Shown here piece after piece: positions 55,920 to 64,000 of a stretch of DNA of 64,000 nt (positions within the stretch are counted from its first letter, which is position 1; the number at the start of each line of letters is the position of its first letter). Made by a program: the position numbers and the translations under genes. Origin of the DNA: Oscillospiraceae bacterium (GTDB lineage Bacteria > Bacillota > Clostridia > Oscillospirales > Ruminococcaceae); assembly GCA_902798695.1 (NCBI GenBank), contig CADBXK010000001.1:744001-808000 (forward strand), given 5' to 3'. Below the pieces are notes generated by a model that saw only the letters and a list, made by a program, of their open reading frames with translations, searched no databases and had not been told where the DNA came from.

Positions 55920-58319
55920 TTAATTTTCCAAATTCCATATATTTTCTGAATATTCTCTAATAGATCTGTCTGCAGAAAAATATCCAGCATTAGCTATGTT
56001 AATGGCGCTCATTTTATACCATTTTGAGGATTGTTGATATAACTTACTAGCTTTTTCTTGGGTGGCACAATATGAAGCGAAATCAGCTAATACCATATAT
56101 GGATCTTTCCACTTAAGAGAATTTACTATGTCAGAAAATGTATTTCCGTTTATTCCGCGTTCCATAAAATCAAGCGCGTGCTTTATTTGTGGAATTTTGT
56201 TATATAACTCAATTGGAGAATATCCTATTTCTTTTTGGTGTTTTACTTCTTTGGCGTTCATTCCAAATAATAAAATATTATCATCGCCTACATTTTGATG
56301 TATTTCTATGTTTGCTCCATCTTCTGTTCCGAGTGTAATGGCTCCGTTGATCATAAATTTCATGTTTCCGGTTCCAGATGCTTCGGTTCCTGCCATAGAA
56401 ATTTGTTCAGATATATCACTGGCAGGAATTATGATTTCTGCTAATGACACATTATAGTTTTCTACATATATTACATTTAATTTTTCGCTTATTTTTGGAT
56501 CGCATTGTATTTGATCAGAAAGTGAACATAGCAATTTAATTATCTGTTTTGCAATATAATATCCTGGAGCAGCTTTGGCAGAAAAAATATATGTTTTTGG
56601 TGTAAAAGCTGCGTTAGGATTTTCACGCAAATATAAATAGTCGGTTATAATATTTAAAACATTTAAGTGTTGTCTTTTATATTCATGCATCCTTTTCACT
56701 TGCACATCGAAAATAGAATTTATATCTATGTTGATGTTTTGATTTTTTGAAAGAAATGATAAAAAGCGTTTTTTGTTTTCGTATTTGATTTTTCTTAGTT
56801 TTTCTTGAACTTCAGGATCAGATGCATATTTTTCAAAGTTTTTTAGTTCTAGTGCGTCTTGTTCAAATCTATCTCCAATTGTTTCTTTCAACAAATTGCA
56901 CAAGCCCGGATTGGATTGATTTAACCACCTTCTATATGCTATTCCATTTGTCACATTTGTAAATTTATCGGGCGTTTCTCTATAAAAATCATAAAATAAA
57001 TCTTTTTTGAGAATGTTGCTATGAAGTTTAGAAACACCGTTTATTTTTTTAGAAGTATATACGCACAAATTTGCCATTTTTATTGAATTGTTTTCGATTA
57101 TAGACATTCGATTAATTCTGTTCATATCCCATGCAAATTTATTTTTCATTTCTTCTATAAATCTACGGTTTATTTCTACAACGATCTGCCATATTCTAGG
57201 AATTAAGTCTTTAATTAAACCTTCATTCCAAACCTCTAGGGCTTCTGTCATTACTGTGTGATTTGTGTATGTGAAAGTGTTTTGAACAATTCTCCATGCT
57301 TTTTCCCATGTATATCCACATTCGTCCAACAAAATTCTCATTAATTCAGGAATTGCTAGGGTGGGGTGAGTGTCGTTTATGTGAATAGAGTTTTTTTCGT
57401 CAAAGTTGTCCATAGTTCCATATTCTCTAACATGTCTGTTGGTTATGTCTCCTAAGGAAGCTGCGCACAGAAAATATTGTTGACGTAAACGTAAAAGTTT
57501 GCCTTGTAAATGATTGTCGTTTGGATATAAAATTTTGGATATAGATTCTGCAGTTATGCTTTGACCCATAGCACCAGTATAATCTCCGTTGTTAAAAGAA
57601 TCCATATCGAAAGAAGGAGATTCGGCGTCCCAAAGCCTTAAAACAGCGACTCCTGAAGTTTTATATCCAGGAATATACATATCATAAGGAATTGCTCTAA
57701 CAACAGAATAATTTTTTTGGCGAATGTAGTGAAAGCCGGATTCGTCCCAATATTCTTCAACATCTCCACCAAATTTAACATCAATTGCTAGTTCATGTTG
57801 AGGAATTAGCCAATATTTTCCTTTTGGTAACCATTGATCGGGAAGTTCTGTTTGCCATCCGTCAACAATTTTTTGCTTAAATATTCCAAATTCATATAGT
57901 ATGGAATATCCATATGAGTTTAAACCTAGATTTGCCATGGCGTCTAGATAGCATGCAGCTAATCTACCTAATCCGCCGTTTCCGAGGCCTGCGTCTGGCT
58001 CGCAATTATATATATCTTCTATATCAACATCAAATTCTGATAATATAGATTTAATGGTGTTTGTTAGATTTAAATTAAATAAATTATTTTTTAATGATCG
58101 ACCAATTAAAAATTCTATGCTCAAATAGCTAATTTGTTTTTTTCCTGTTGATATATTTTGAGCTTTACAGTGATGTGCTTTAGTTGTTAAAATTTTAGTT
58201 ATTGTCATAACTGTAGCTTTATATAGTTGGTCTATTGATGCAGTTTCTGGAGTAGCTCTTAGCATATGGAGAGAGCTAATAATTTCGTTCTTCAAATATT
58301 CTTTTGAATATGCTTTCAT
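55920..58319 (-). CDS. glgP: Glycogen/maltodextrin phosphorylase
   Basis: 799 residues, normal size. The PLP lysine lies in EASGTGNMKFMINGAITLGT, followed by EDGANIEI. ACYLDAMANLGL, GLGNGGLGRLA and NDTHPTLAIPELMRIL are family signatures. It phosphorolyses alpha-1,4-glucans to glucose-1-phosphate. With the neighbouring GH13 enzyme, which handles branches or short oligomers, it forms a glucan-use unit. GGGGAGG precedes the ATG. Confidence 0.95.
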   Translation of the reverse strand: MKAYSKEYLKNEIISSLHMLRATPETASIDQLYKATVMTITKILTTKAHHCKAQNISTGKKQISYLSIEFLIGRSLKNNLFNLNLTNTIKSILSEFDVDIEDIYNCEPDAGLGNGGLGRLAACYLDAMANLGLNSYGYSILYEFGIFKQKIVDGWQTELPDQWLPKGKYWLIPQHELAIDVKFGGDVEEYWDESGFHYIRQKNYSVVRAIPYDMYIPGYKTSGVAVLRLWDAESPSFDMDSFNNGDYTGAMGQSITAESISKILYPNDNHLQGKLLRLRQQYFLCAASLGDITNRHVREYGTMDNFDEKNSIHINDTHPTLAIPELMRILLDECGYTWEKAWRIVQNTFTYTNHTVMTEALEVWNEGLIKDLIPRIWQIVVEINRRFIEEMKNKFAWDMNRINRMSIIENNSIKMANLCVYTSKKINGVSKLHSNILKKDLFYDFYRETPDKFTNVTNGIAYRRWLNQSNPGLCNLLKETIGDRFEQDALELKNFEKYASDPEVQEKLRKIKYENKKRFLSFLSKNQNINIDINSIFDVQVKRMHEYKRQHLNVLNIITDYLYLRENPNAAFTPKTYIFSAKAAPGYYIAKQIIKLLCSLSDQIQCDPKISEKLNVIYVENYNVSLAEIIIPASDISEQISMAGTEASGTGNMKFMINGAITLGTEDGANIEIHQNVGDDNILLFGMNAKEVKHQKEIGYSPIELYNKIPQIKHALDFMERGINGNTFSDIVNSLKWKDPYMVLADFASYCATQEKASKLYQQSSKWYKMSAINIANAGYFSADRSIREYSENIWNLEN

Positions 58320-58600
58320 AAAAACCTCCCCGATTTCATGTTAGAAAAATGGTTGTATGTTTTTATTATCATTCAAAATATAACTTTATGTTACTAATTA
58401 TATAGCAATATTTTTTTGTTATCAACACAAAATAGAAAATTATTAAAACCTAGGTGTTTACAAGATAAGTTTTTTATATTGATATTTTGAGCTTTGTTAT
58501 ACTTTGTTAAAATAATTATTTTTCTAAAAATAATGCTTTAAATTTTGACTGGTTTACTGTATAATTTATTATAAATTATATGAAAATTTGGGGGATTTGT

Positions 58601-58987
58601 ATGTCTAAGAATAGAACGGATGTATATATATGCAACAAAAAATATGCTTTGGAATCGGACGAATCTTCAGAATTTATAATGGGAGTTTCTAGAGTTGTAG
58701 ATAAAAAATTTCAAGAAATTTTCGAACGTGATGAAAATATTTCATTAATGGATGCTGCAGTTTTGGTTTCGTTGGAATTGGTTAGTGAAAACGTGAAGGC
58801 TGCTAGAAATTTAGATAGTATGCGAACACAAATAAAAGCTTACGCAGATGAAAACAATAAGTTGAAAGATAAAATAATGACAATGTCTAAAAAAATGGAT
58901 GATTTATATGATAAAAACAAAAAACTACAGGCTGAGGTAGATATAAATAGATTAAAAAACACTATAAATAACATGAATAATAGGTGA
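58601..58987 (+). CDS. zapA: Cell division protein ZapA
   Basis: About 128 residues from the ATG at 58601, with GGGGGATT upstream; a longer frame from 58580 is less likely. The N-terminal fold (RTDVYICNKKYALESDESSE; SLMDAAVLVSLELV) is followed by a coiled coil of ~50 residues. ZapA bundles FtsZ filaments. The U32 gene follows 19 bases later. Confidence 0.85.
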   Translation: MSKNRTDVYICNKKYALESDESSEFIMGVSRVVDKKFQEIFERDENISLMDAAVLVSLELVSENVKAARNLDSMRTQIKAYADENNKLKDKIMTMSKKMDDLYDKNKKLQAEVDINRLKNTINNMNNR

Positions 58988-59006
58988 AAACGAGGGGTAG
59001 TTTATT

Positions 59007-61049
59007 ATGTCTGAGTTGCTTGCCCCTGTTGGCAGTTTTGAAAAATTAAAGGCAGCAGTATATTCTGGAGCGGATGCTGTCTATTTTGGGTTTAAGAAGT
59101 TTAGTGCAAGAAAAAACGCTCAAAATTTTGATTTGTCGGAAATTTTGGAAGTTGTTAGGTTTTGCCATGACTTTGGTGTTAAGGCTTATGTTACTTTAAA
59201 TACTATTGTTAATGATGTTGAACTTGAAGAAGTTAAGAACATTATATGCCAATTGAAAGAAATGGGTGTAGATGCATTGATCATTCAGGATCTGGGAATT
59301 TTAAATGTTATTAAACAAGTTGCTCCAGACTTTAAGATACATGCATCGACACAAATGAGTGTTCATAGTTTATCTGGAGTTAGATTTTTGCGTGAACTAG
59401 GTTTTTCTAGAGTTGTTGTTGCTCGAGAAATGACACTTAGCGAGATAGCGGAAGTTTGTAAAGAAAATATTGAAATAGAAGTTTTTGTGCACGGAGCTTT
59501 ATGTTACTGTGTATCTGGTCAGTGTCTTATGAGTTCAATGTTAGGAGGAAGAAGTGCTAATAGAGGTGAGTGTGCTCAACCTTGTCGCTTGCCTTTTTCT
59601 GTTTCTAATCCTCCAACTCCAGATTTGTCTTTAAAGGACTTATGTGCTATTGATGTTTTAGATAGTTTAAAAGAGATTGGGGTCCATTCTTTTAAAATTG
59701 AGGGAAGAATGAAAAGACCAGAATATGTTGCAGCCGCAACCATCGCATATAGAAAGAAAATAGATGGATTTAGTGTTGATAAAAACGATTTACTTAACGT
59801 ATTTTCTCGCAGTGGTTTTACAAATGGTTATATAAATAATCAAAGAGGTCGAGACATGTTTGGCGTTAGGCGCAAGGAAGACATGGCAACAAAAGATTTA
59901 TATTCTAAAATAAAAGAAAATTATCGCAGACCGTTGCAAAGATTTAATATTAACGTTGAGATTTTTGTAAAAAAAGAAAAACCTATTTGTTTAAGAGTTT
60001 CAGATCAATTTGGCATGGTGGAGGTTTTAGGAAATGTTCCAGAAGAAGCTAAAACAATTAGTTTGAATGAGGACAGATTGCGAGAGTGTTTTGGAAAACT
60101 TGGTGGAACTATATATAAATTAAGACAAATTCGAGTGGATGTTGATTGTGGATTATATGTTTCTAATTCGCATTTGAACGAGTTAAAAAAATCTGCTGTT
60201 CTAAAACTGAGTAGGAAACATTTAAACAGCAATCGTAGTATTAACATTAACAATGATTATGAAATTCAAAACCGTTTTAAAAAAGATAATATAAATAAAC
60301 GTTATGAATCTGGAAAAATTGGATTGCGTGCTGAATGTGAAAGGTTTGAGCAAATTGTTTGTGTTGATCAATTTGAATTGATAAGTGTTAATATAGATGA
60401 ACTTTTTGATAATTCTGAAAAAATAGGTTCTTTAGTTGATAAAATTGGAATTTTGATGCCACAAACTATGTTTGGAAGAGAATCGGATTTAATTGGTAAG
60501 ATTGATTTTTTGAAAAAATTAGGAGTGAGACATGCAACAGTTCAAAATTTAGGGCATGTTCCGTTATTGAATGATTTTGTGCTACATGGAGGATTCTCTT
60601 TAAATATTGCAAATAGTGAGAGTGTTAAATTTTTAGATTCTGTTGGGTTTAATGACTTTATAGTTTCTACTGAATGTAGTCTAGAAACCATTTCTACGAT
60701 TTGTAAAAAAACACCGTTGGGGATTATAGCTGCAGGGAGATTGCCTTTGATGGTTTCGAGAAATTGTCCAGTAAATATTAGTTGCGATGAATGTCGATAT
60801 TCATCGAATTTGTTAGATAGAAAAGGAAAGTTGTTTCCGGTAAGATGTGGTAAGGATTGTTATAAAATATTTAATTCGGATGTTTTATGGATGGCTGATC
60901 GGCAGCATGAATTAAAAAATATAGATTTTGGTGTGTTGAAGTTTACAATAGAGGACAAAAATGAAGCTGAGATAGTTACCGAAAATTTTATACAAAAAGT
61001 AAAACTAAAAAGTGATTATACTAGAGGGCTTTATTATAGAGGAATATAA
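59007..61049 (+). CDS. U32-family protein, RlhA/TrhP-like RNA hydroxylation
   Basis: 680 residues. The U32 core has LAPVGSFEKLKAAVYSGADA, VFVHGALCYCVSGQCLMSSM and NRGECAQPCRLPF, with the conserved cysteines. The long C-terminal part (DUF3656-like and a second barrel region with CDECRYSS) fits the long form. U32 proteins are often labelled peptidases, but the best-studied long and short forms hydroxylate rRNA cytidine or tRNA uridine. Which RNA is modified here cannot be told from the sequence. Confidence 0.85.
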   Translation: MSELLAPVGSFEKLKAAVYSGADAVYFGFKKFSARKNAQNFDLSEILEVVRFCHDFGVKAYVTLNTIVNDVELEEVKNIICQLKEMGVDALIIQDLGILNVIKQVAPDFKIHASTQMSVHSLSGVRFLRELGFSRVVVAREMTLSEIAEVCKENIEIEVFVHGALCYCVSGQCLMSSMLGGRSANRGECAQPCRLPFSVSNPPTPDLSLKDLCAIDVLDSLKEIGVHSFKIEGRMKRPEYVAAATIAYRKKIDGFSVDKNDLLNVFSRSGFTNGYINNQRGRDMFGVRRKEDMATKDLYSKIKENYRRPLQRFNINVEIFVKKEKPICLRVSDQFGMVEVLGNVPEEAKTISLNEDRLRECFGKLGGTIYKLRQIRVDVDCGLYVSNSHLNELKKSAVLKLSRKHLNSNRSININNDYEIQNRFKKDNINKRYESGKIGLRAECERFEQIVCVDQFELISVNIDELFDNSEKIGSLVDKIGILMPQTMFGRESDLIGKIDFLKKLGVRHATVQNLGHVPLLNDFVLHGGFSLNIANSESVKFLDSVGFNDFIVSTECSLETISTICKKTPLGIIAAGRLPLMVSRNCPVNISCDECRYSSNLLDRKGKLFPVRCGKDCYKIFNSDVLWMADRQHELKNIDFGVLKFTIEDKNEAEIVTENFIQKVKLKSDYTRGLYYRGI

Positions 61050-61189
61050 TTTGTCTATTTAGATTTAATATCAATAAAACAATATCAATATAATATTAAT
61101 ATATATTTTAATTGTTTTGTGAAATATGCCAATAAATTGTCGTATATGTTTTTGTAATATGAGCAAAATATAAAATGTATATAAATATG

Positions 61190-61218
61190 TTGAGAAAAAA
61201 TGTGAAATATAATATAAT
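61190..61218 (+). promoter_or_regulatory. Promoter of mreB
   Basis: TTGAGA and TATAAT are separated by 17 bases, about 95 bases before mreB. Confidence 0.65.
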
Positions 61219-61312
61219 GAGTAGTGGTGTATTAATTTGAATATTGCCATAGGGGTTTTAGTGAACTTCTAGATTAAATAGATCAAAAATTGCAGAGAGG
61301 CAGGATTTTTTA

Positions 61313-62317
61313 ATGAGTTTTTCAAGAGATTTAGGAATTGATTTGGGTACAGCAAATACTTTAATTTTTATGAAGGGAAAGGGTATAATAATTCGTGAAC
61401 CATCAGTTGTTGCTGTGGATACTAGAACAGATGTTGTTAAGAGTGTTGGACAAGAAGCAAAAGATGTTATTGGAAGAACTCCAGGTTCTATAACCGCTGT
61501 TAGACCTTTAAAAGATGGTGTTATAGCTGATTTCGATATTACAACAGCAATGTTGCAACAATTTATAAAAAAGGCTTTAAACAGAAGAGTTATCCTTAAA
61601 CCTAGAATTATTATATGTATTCCATCTGGCGTTACGGCTGTTGAAAAACGTGCAGTTAAGGAAGCTACAGAAAGAGCTGGAGCTAAAAAAGTATACATCA
61701 TTGAAGAACCTATGGCTGCTGCTATTGGTGCTGGTTTGCCTGTTGCTGAACCTACTGGTAGTATGGTTGTTGATATTGGTGGAGGCACATCTGAGGTTGC
61801 TGTTATTTCTTTAGGTGGAATAGTTGCTGCTAAGTCTGTTAGAGTTGGTGGAGATGAGTTCGATAACGCTATAATAGCTTATATAAAGAAAAAATATAAT
61901 CTTTTGATTGGTGAGAGAACTGCTGAGAGCATAAAACTTCAAATTGGTTCTGCTTTTCCATTTGAAGTGGAAGAAAGCATGAATATAAAAGGAAGAAACT
62001 TGTTGAATGGTTTGCCAGAAAATATTGAAGTTTCTTCTGATGAAATTAGAGAAGCTTTGAAAGAATCAATTGATAGTGTTTTAGATGCTATTCATGTTAC
62101 ATTAGAAAAAACCCCACCAGAACTTGCTGCTGATATTATAGAACAAGGGATAACTTTAACTGGTGGTGGAGCGCTACTTAGAGGTTTAGATAAGTTGATT
62201 AATCAGGAAACTGGTATGCCTGTTAATGTTGCAGAAAATCCTTTGGACTGTGTTGTTGATGGAACAGGAATGGTTTTGGAAAATATAGATAGATTAAGAG
62301 ATGTTTTATCTGAGTAA
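61313..62317 (+). CDS. mreB: Rod-shape protein MreB
   Basis: 334 residues. Actin-fold motifs: [38 protein letters not shown]. It forms filaments that guide lateral wall synthesis. A terminator follows, and mreC has its own promoter, so levels may be set separately. Confidence 0.97.
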   Translation: MSFSRDLGIDLGTANTLIFMKGKGIIIREPSVVAVDTRTDVVKSVGQEAKDVIGRTPGSITAVRPLKDGVIADFDITTAMLQQFIKKALNRRVILKPRIIICIPSGVTAVEKRAVKEATERAGAKKVYIIEEPMAAAIGAGLPVAEPTGSMVVDIGGGTSEVAVISLGGIVAAKSVRVGGDEFDNAIIAYIKKKYNLLIGERTAESIKLQIGSAFPFEVEESMNIKGRNLLNGLPENIEVSSDEIREALKESIDSVLDAIHVTLEKTPPELAADIIEQGITLTGGGALLRGLDKLINQETGMPVNVAENPLDCVVDGTGMVLENIDRLRDVLSE

Positions 62318-62327
62318 ATTTTAGTTG

Positions 62328-62358
62328 AAAAAGGAAATTTTGAATATTTCCTTTTTTT
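62328..62358 (+). terminator. Terminator after mreB
   Basis: AAAAAGGAAAT and ATTTCCTTTTT pair around TTTGAAT, with a T-run. Confidence 0.75.
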
Positions 62359-62371
62359 ATTGTTTTGTAAT

Positions 62372-62400
62372 TTGATGTTATAATATTGTTGTGTTATAAT
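62372..62400 (+). promoter_or_regulatory. Promoter of mreC
   Basis: TTGATG and TATAAT with a 17-base spacer, 35 bases before the mreC start. Confidence 0.65.
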
Positions 62401-62434
62401 GTAATCCTACATATTTGATTAGGAGGCCTGAATT

Positions 62435-63286
62435 TTGCAAGATTTTTTTAAGAGTGGATTATTTAAAATATTGCTTGTTGTAATGGCTTCATTAGTTGGT
62501 TTATTGATTTTTGAAGCGTCTATTGGAAATTTAGTTGCGCCTGAACAAATTATTGGGATGATTACTAAGCCATTTTCTGAAGCAACAACTGCTGCAAATG
62601 ACTCTGTTTCTGGTTTTTTTGATCAAGTTTTTCAGGGTAGTAAATATAAAGAAGAAAATGAATTGTTAAAAGATGAGTTGGCTAATTTACAGAAAAAAAT
62701 TGTTGACTATGAACAAATTAAAGGGGAAAATGAGCAGTTAAGAGAGGCTGCTGGGATTAAATCTAGCAATCCCGATTTTGAAGTTGAGCCTGCTCGTGTT
62801 ATTGCTAGAGATCCTGATGATTTATATACTTTTACCATTAGTGCTGGGTCTTTGCAGGGTGTTGCTAAAGATTCGCCTGTTATTACTAAAAGAGGACTTG
62901 TTGGAATAGTCACAAAAGTTGGTGAAACATATAGCAAGGTTACAACTATTTTAGGATTAGATATTCAGGTTTCTGCTATAAATAGTTCTAAAAATGAGGT
63001 TGGTGTTGTTTCAGGTAGGGCAGATTTACTTCAAAATGGTTTGTGTGCTATGTTGCATTTGGATAAAGATACGCATTTGGAACCTGAAGATATTATTTCA
63101 ACCGCTGGTGGTGGCGGTTTATATCCTCCTAATATAATAATTGGAAAAGTTAAAGAAATTCGTGTGAATGATAATGGAGTATCTTCATATGCAGTTGTAG
63201 AACCTACGGAAGATATTCAGTCTGTTAAGGATGTTACTGTTGTCAAAAAATTTGCTGGACAAAAAGCTAAACAAGATAATAATTAA
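62435..63286 (+). CDS. mreC: Rod-shape protein MreC
   Basis: 283 residues starting at a TTG with AGGAGG eight bases upstream. One N-terminal membrane segment, a coiled coil (ENELLKDELANLQKK) and the extracytoplasmic beta domains (ARVIARDPDD; SPVITKRGLVGIV; AGGGGLYPPNIIIGKV). It links MreB to wall enzymes. mreD begins 20 bases later. Confidence 0.95.
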   Translation: MQDFFKSGLFKILLVVMASLVGLLIFEASIGNLVAPEQIIGMITKPFSEATTAANDSVSGFFDQVFQGSKYKEENELLKDELANLQKKIVDYEQIKGENEQLREAAGIKSSNPDFEVEPARVIARDPDDLYTFTISAGSLQGVAKDSPVITKRGLVGIVTKVGETYSKVTTILGLDIQVSAINSSKNEVGVVSGRADLLQNGLCAMLHLDKDTHLEPEDIISTAGGGGLYPPNIIIGKVKEIRVNDNGVSSYAVVEPTEDIQSVKDVTVVKKFAGQKAKQDNN

Positions 63287-63306
63287 AATTATAGGAGAAT
63301 GGTGTT

Positions 63307-63840
63307 TTGAGAAGTAGTAGATTTGTCGCTTTTAAAAAGTGGAGCATTTTTATTTTATGTATTTTCTTTTTTTCAATTGCTCAATCCACTGTTGGTTTTC
63401 TTTCTATATTAGGATGTAGACCTGTTTTTTTACTTCCTTTATCTGTTGGCTTTTCTATGTTTTTAAATCAAAAAGAAGCAGCAATATTTGGTTTGATTTC
63501 TGGTTTGTTTTGGGACTGCTTTTCTGGACGATTATTTGGATATTCATCGTTTGTTTTGATTGCTGTTTGTGTGTTTGTTTCACTGATATGTAGTTATATT
63601 GCACACGCTAGCATAGGAAATTATATTATTTTAACTTTTGTTGGAATTTTTGTATATAATTTTATTGATTTTGTTTTTAGATATATGATTTGGAATTTTT
63701 ATGGTTGTTGGGATATTTGGATATATCATATTGTTCCTACAATTTTATATACTACTTTAATTTCACCACTGATTTATTTATTATGCAAATTTGTTTTTGA
63801 TAAATTTGTTAACGATAAAAAGACAAATTATGTACAATAG
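63307..63840 (+). CDS. mreD: Rod-shape protein MreD
   Basis: 177 residues with about five membrane segments; TTG start after ATAGGAGAATGG. FGLISGLFWDCFSGRLFGYS is the typical MreD signature. It is a membrane partner of MreC in the elongasome. Confidence 0.9.
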   Translation: MRSSRFVAFKKWSIFILCIFFFSIAQSTVGFLSILGCRPVFLLPLSVGFSMFLNQKEAAIFGLISGLFWDCFSGRLFGYSSFVLIAVCVFVSLICSYIAHASIGNYIILTFVGIFVYNFIDFVFRYMIWNFYGCWDIWIYHIVPTILYTTLISPLIYLLCKFVFDKFVNDKKTNYVQ

Positions 63841-63877
63841 TGTTTGTTCCTTTTTACTAAGGAGATGAAAAATAGAA

Positions 63878-64000
63878 ATGAATAATAACGAAAAAAGGTC
63901 GCTCTCTCAAATATTAAGATTATATGTTTTTATTGTGGGTTTGGTAGTTTGTTTTTCAATTGCAGTAATCACTTTAATTAATTATCAAATAGTGGATGTA
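63878..64000 (+). CDS. mrdA: PBP2-like transpeptidase (partial, N-terminus)
   Basis: Only 41 codons are in the window. They give a short polar start (MNNNEKRSLSQILRLY) and a membrane segment (VFIVGLVVCFSIAVITLIN) followed by YQIVD, as in class B penicillin-binding proteins. Position after mreBCD supports mrdA (PBP2). AAGGAG lies upstream with a long spacing. The catalytic part lies outside. Confidence 0.65.
   Translation, partial: MNNNEKRSLSQILRLYVFIVGLVVCFSIAVITLINYQIVDV

Noticed and set aside
59007..61049. Calling the U32 protein a collagenase or peptidase virulence factor
   Set aside because: Peptidase activity is an old family label; long U32 proteins with this layout are better linked to RNA hydroxylation, and it has no signal peptide.

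Overview
The window is AT-rich chromosomal DNA from a member of the Bacillota, most likely the Clostridia. It carries a replication-origin region (gyrA, gyrB, remB, recF, rlbA, dnaN, dnaA, then rpmH, rnpA, yidD, yidC, khpB, mnmE, mnmG, rsmG, noc, two perfect parS sites, parA, parB). It also has a Spo0A-type regulator and a PdaA-type spore-cortex deacetylase. Several features suggest a host-associated lineage undergoing genome decay: many genes broken by single-base changes, a series of secreted proteins with eukaryote-like short motifs, and degenerate regulators and enzymes. A clostridial endosymbiont of a protist would fit, but that is inference. No tRNA, rRNA or CRISPR array was recognised.

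Region 1 (1-15.5 kb, minus strand) is an island of exported proteins. Most have near-identical signal peptides (MKxKxxKK..., ending VGA). Behind them come coiled coils, low-complexity repeats, calmodulin-binding-type IQ motifs, a transglutaminase-like domain and a papain/C39-like cysteine protease domain. An 80-90 residue helical repeat links three of the genes. Pseudogenes, a segmental duplication and poly-A frameshifts show rapid turnover. It is followed by a 3D/G5 cell-wall protein (15.8-16.8 kb).

Region 2 (17.2-21 kb, plus) is a tandem array of six paralogous small membrane proteins, two of which seem to have lost their start sites. Region 3 (21-28.8 kb) holds polA, rimI, tsaD, a Spo0A whose phosphoacceptor position is Glu and which has two perfect 0A boxes upstream, an enolase-like protein lacking most catalytic residues (minus strand), and pdaA.

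Region 4 (28.9-39.6 kb, minus) is the gyrA-to-dnaA block. The dnaN-dnaA spacer has no canonical DnaA box but several TGTTGAAAA repeats. Region 5 (39.8-42.4 kb, minus) is a decayed surface-polysaccharide operon (phosphotransferase, HAD hydrolase, nucleotidyltransferase) whose last gene is fused to fragments resembling argJ and argF.

Region 6 (42.5-54 kb, plus) runs from rpmH to serS and covers RNase P, membrane protein insertion, tRNA modification and chromosome partition. Region 7 (54-58.3 kb, minus) encodes a GH13 alpha-glucan hydrolase and glycogen phosphorylase, which together would release glucose and glucose-1-phosphate from glucans. Region 8 (58.6-64 kb, plus) has zapA, a U32 RNA-hydroxylation-type protein and mreBCD followed by the start of a PBP2-like gene, that is, division and rod-shape functions.
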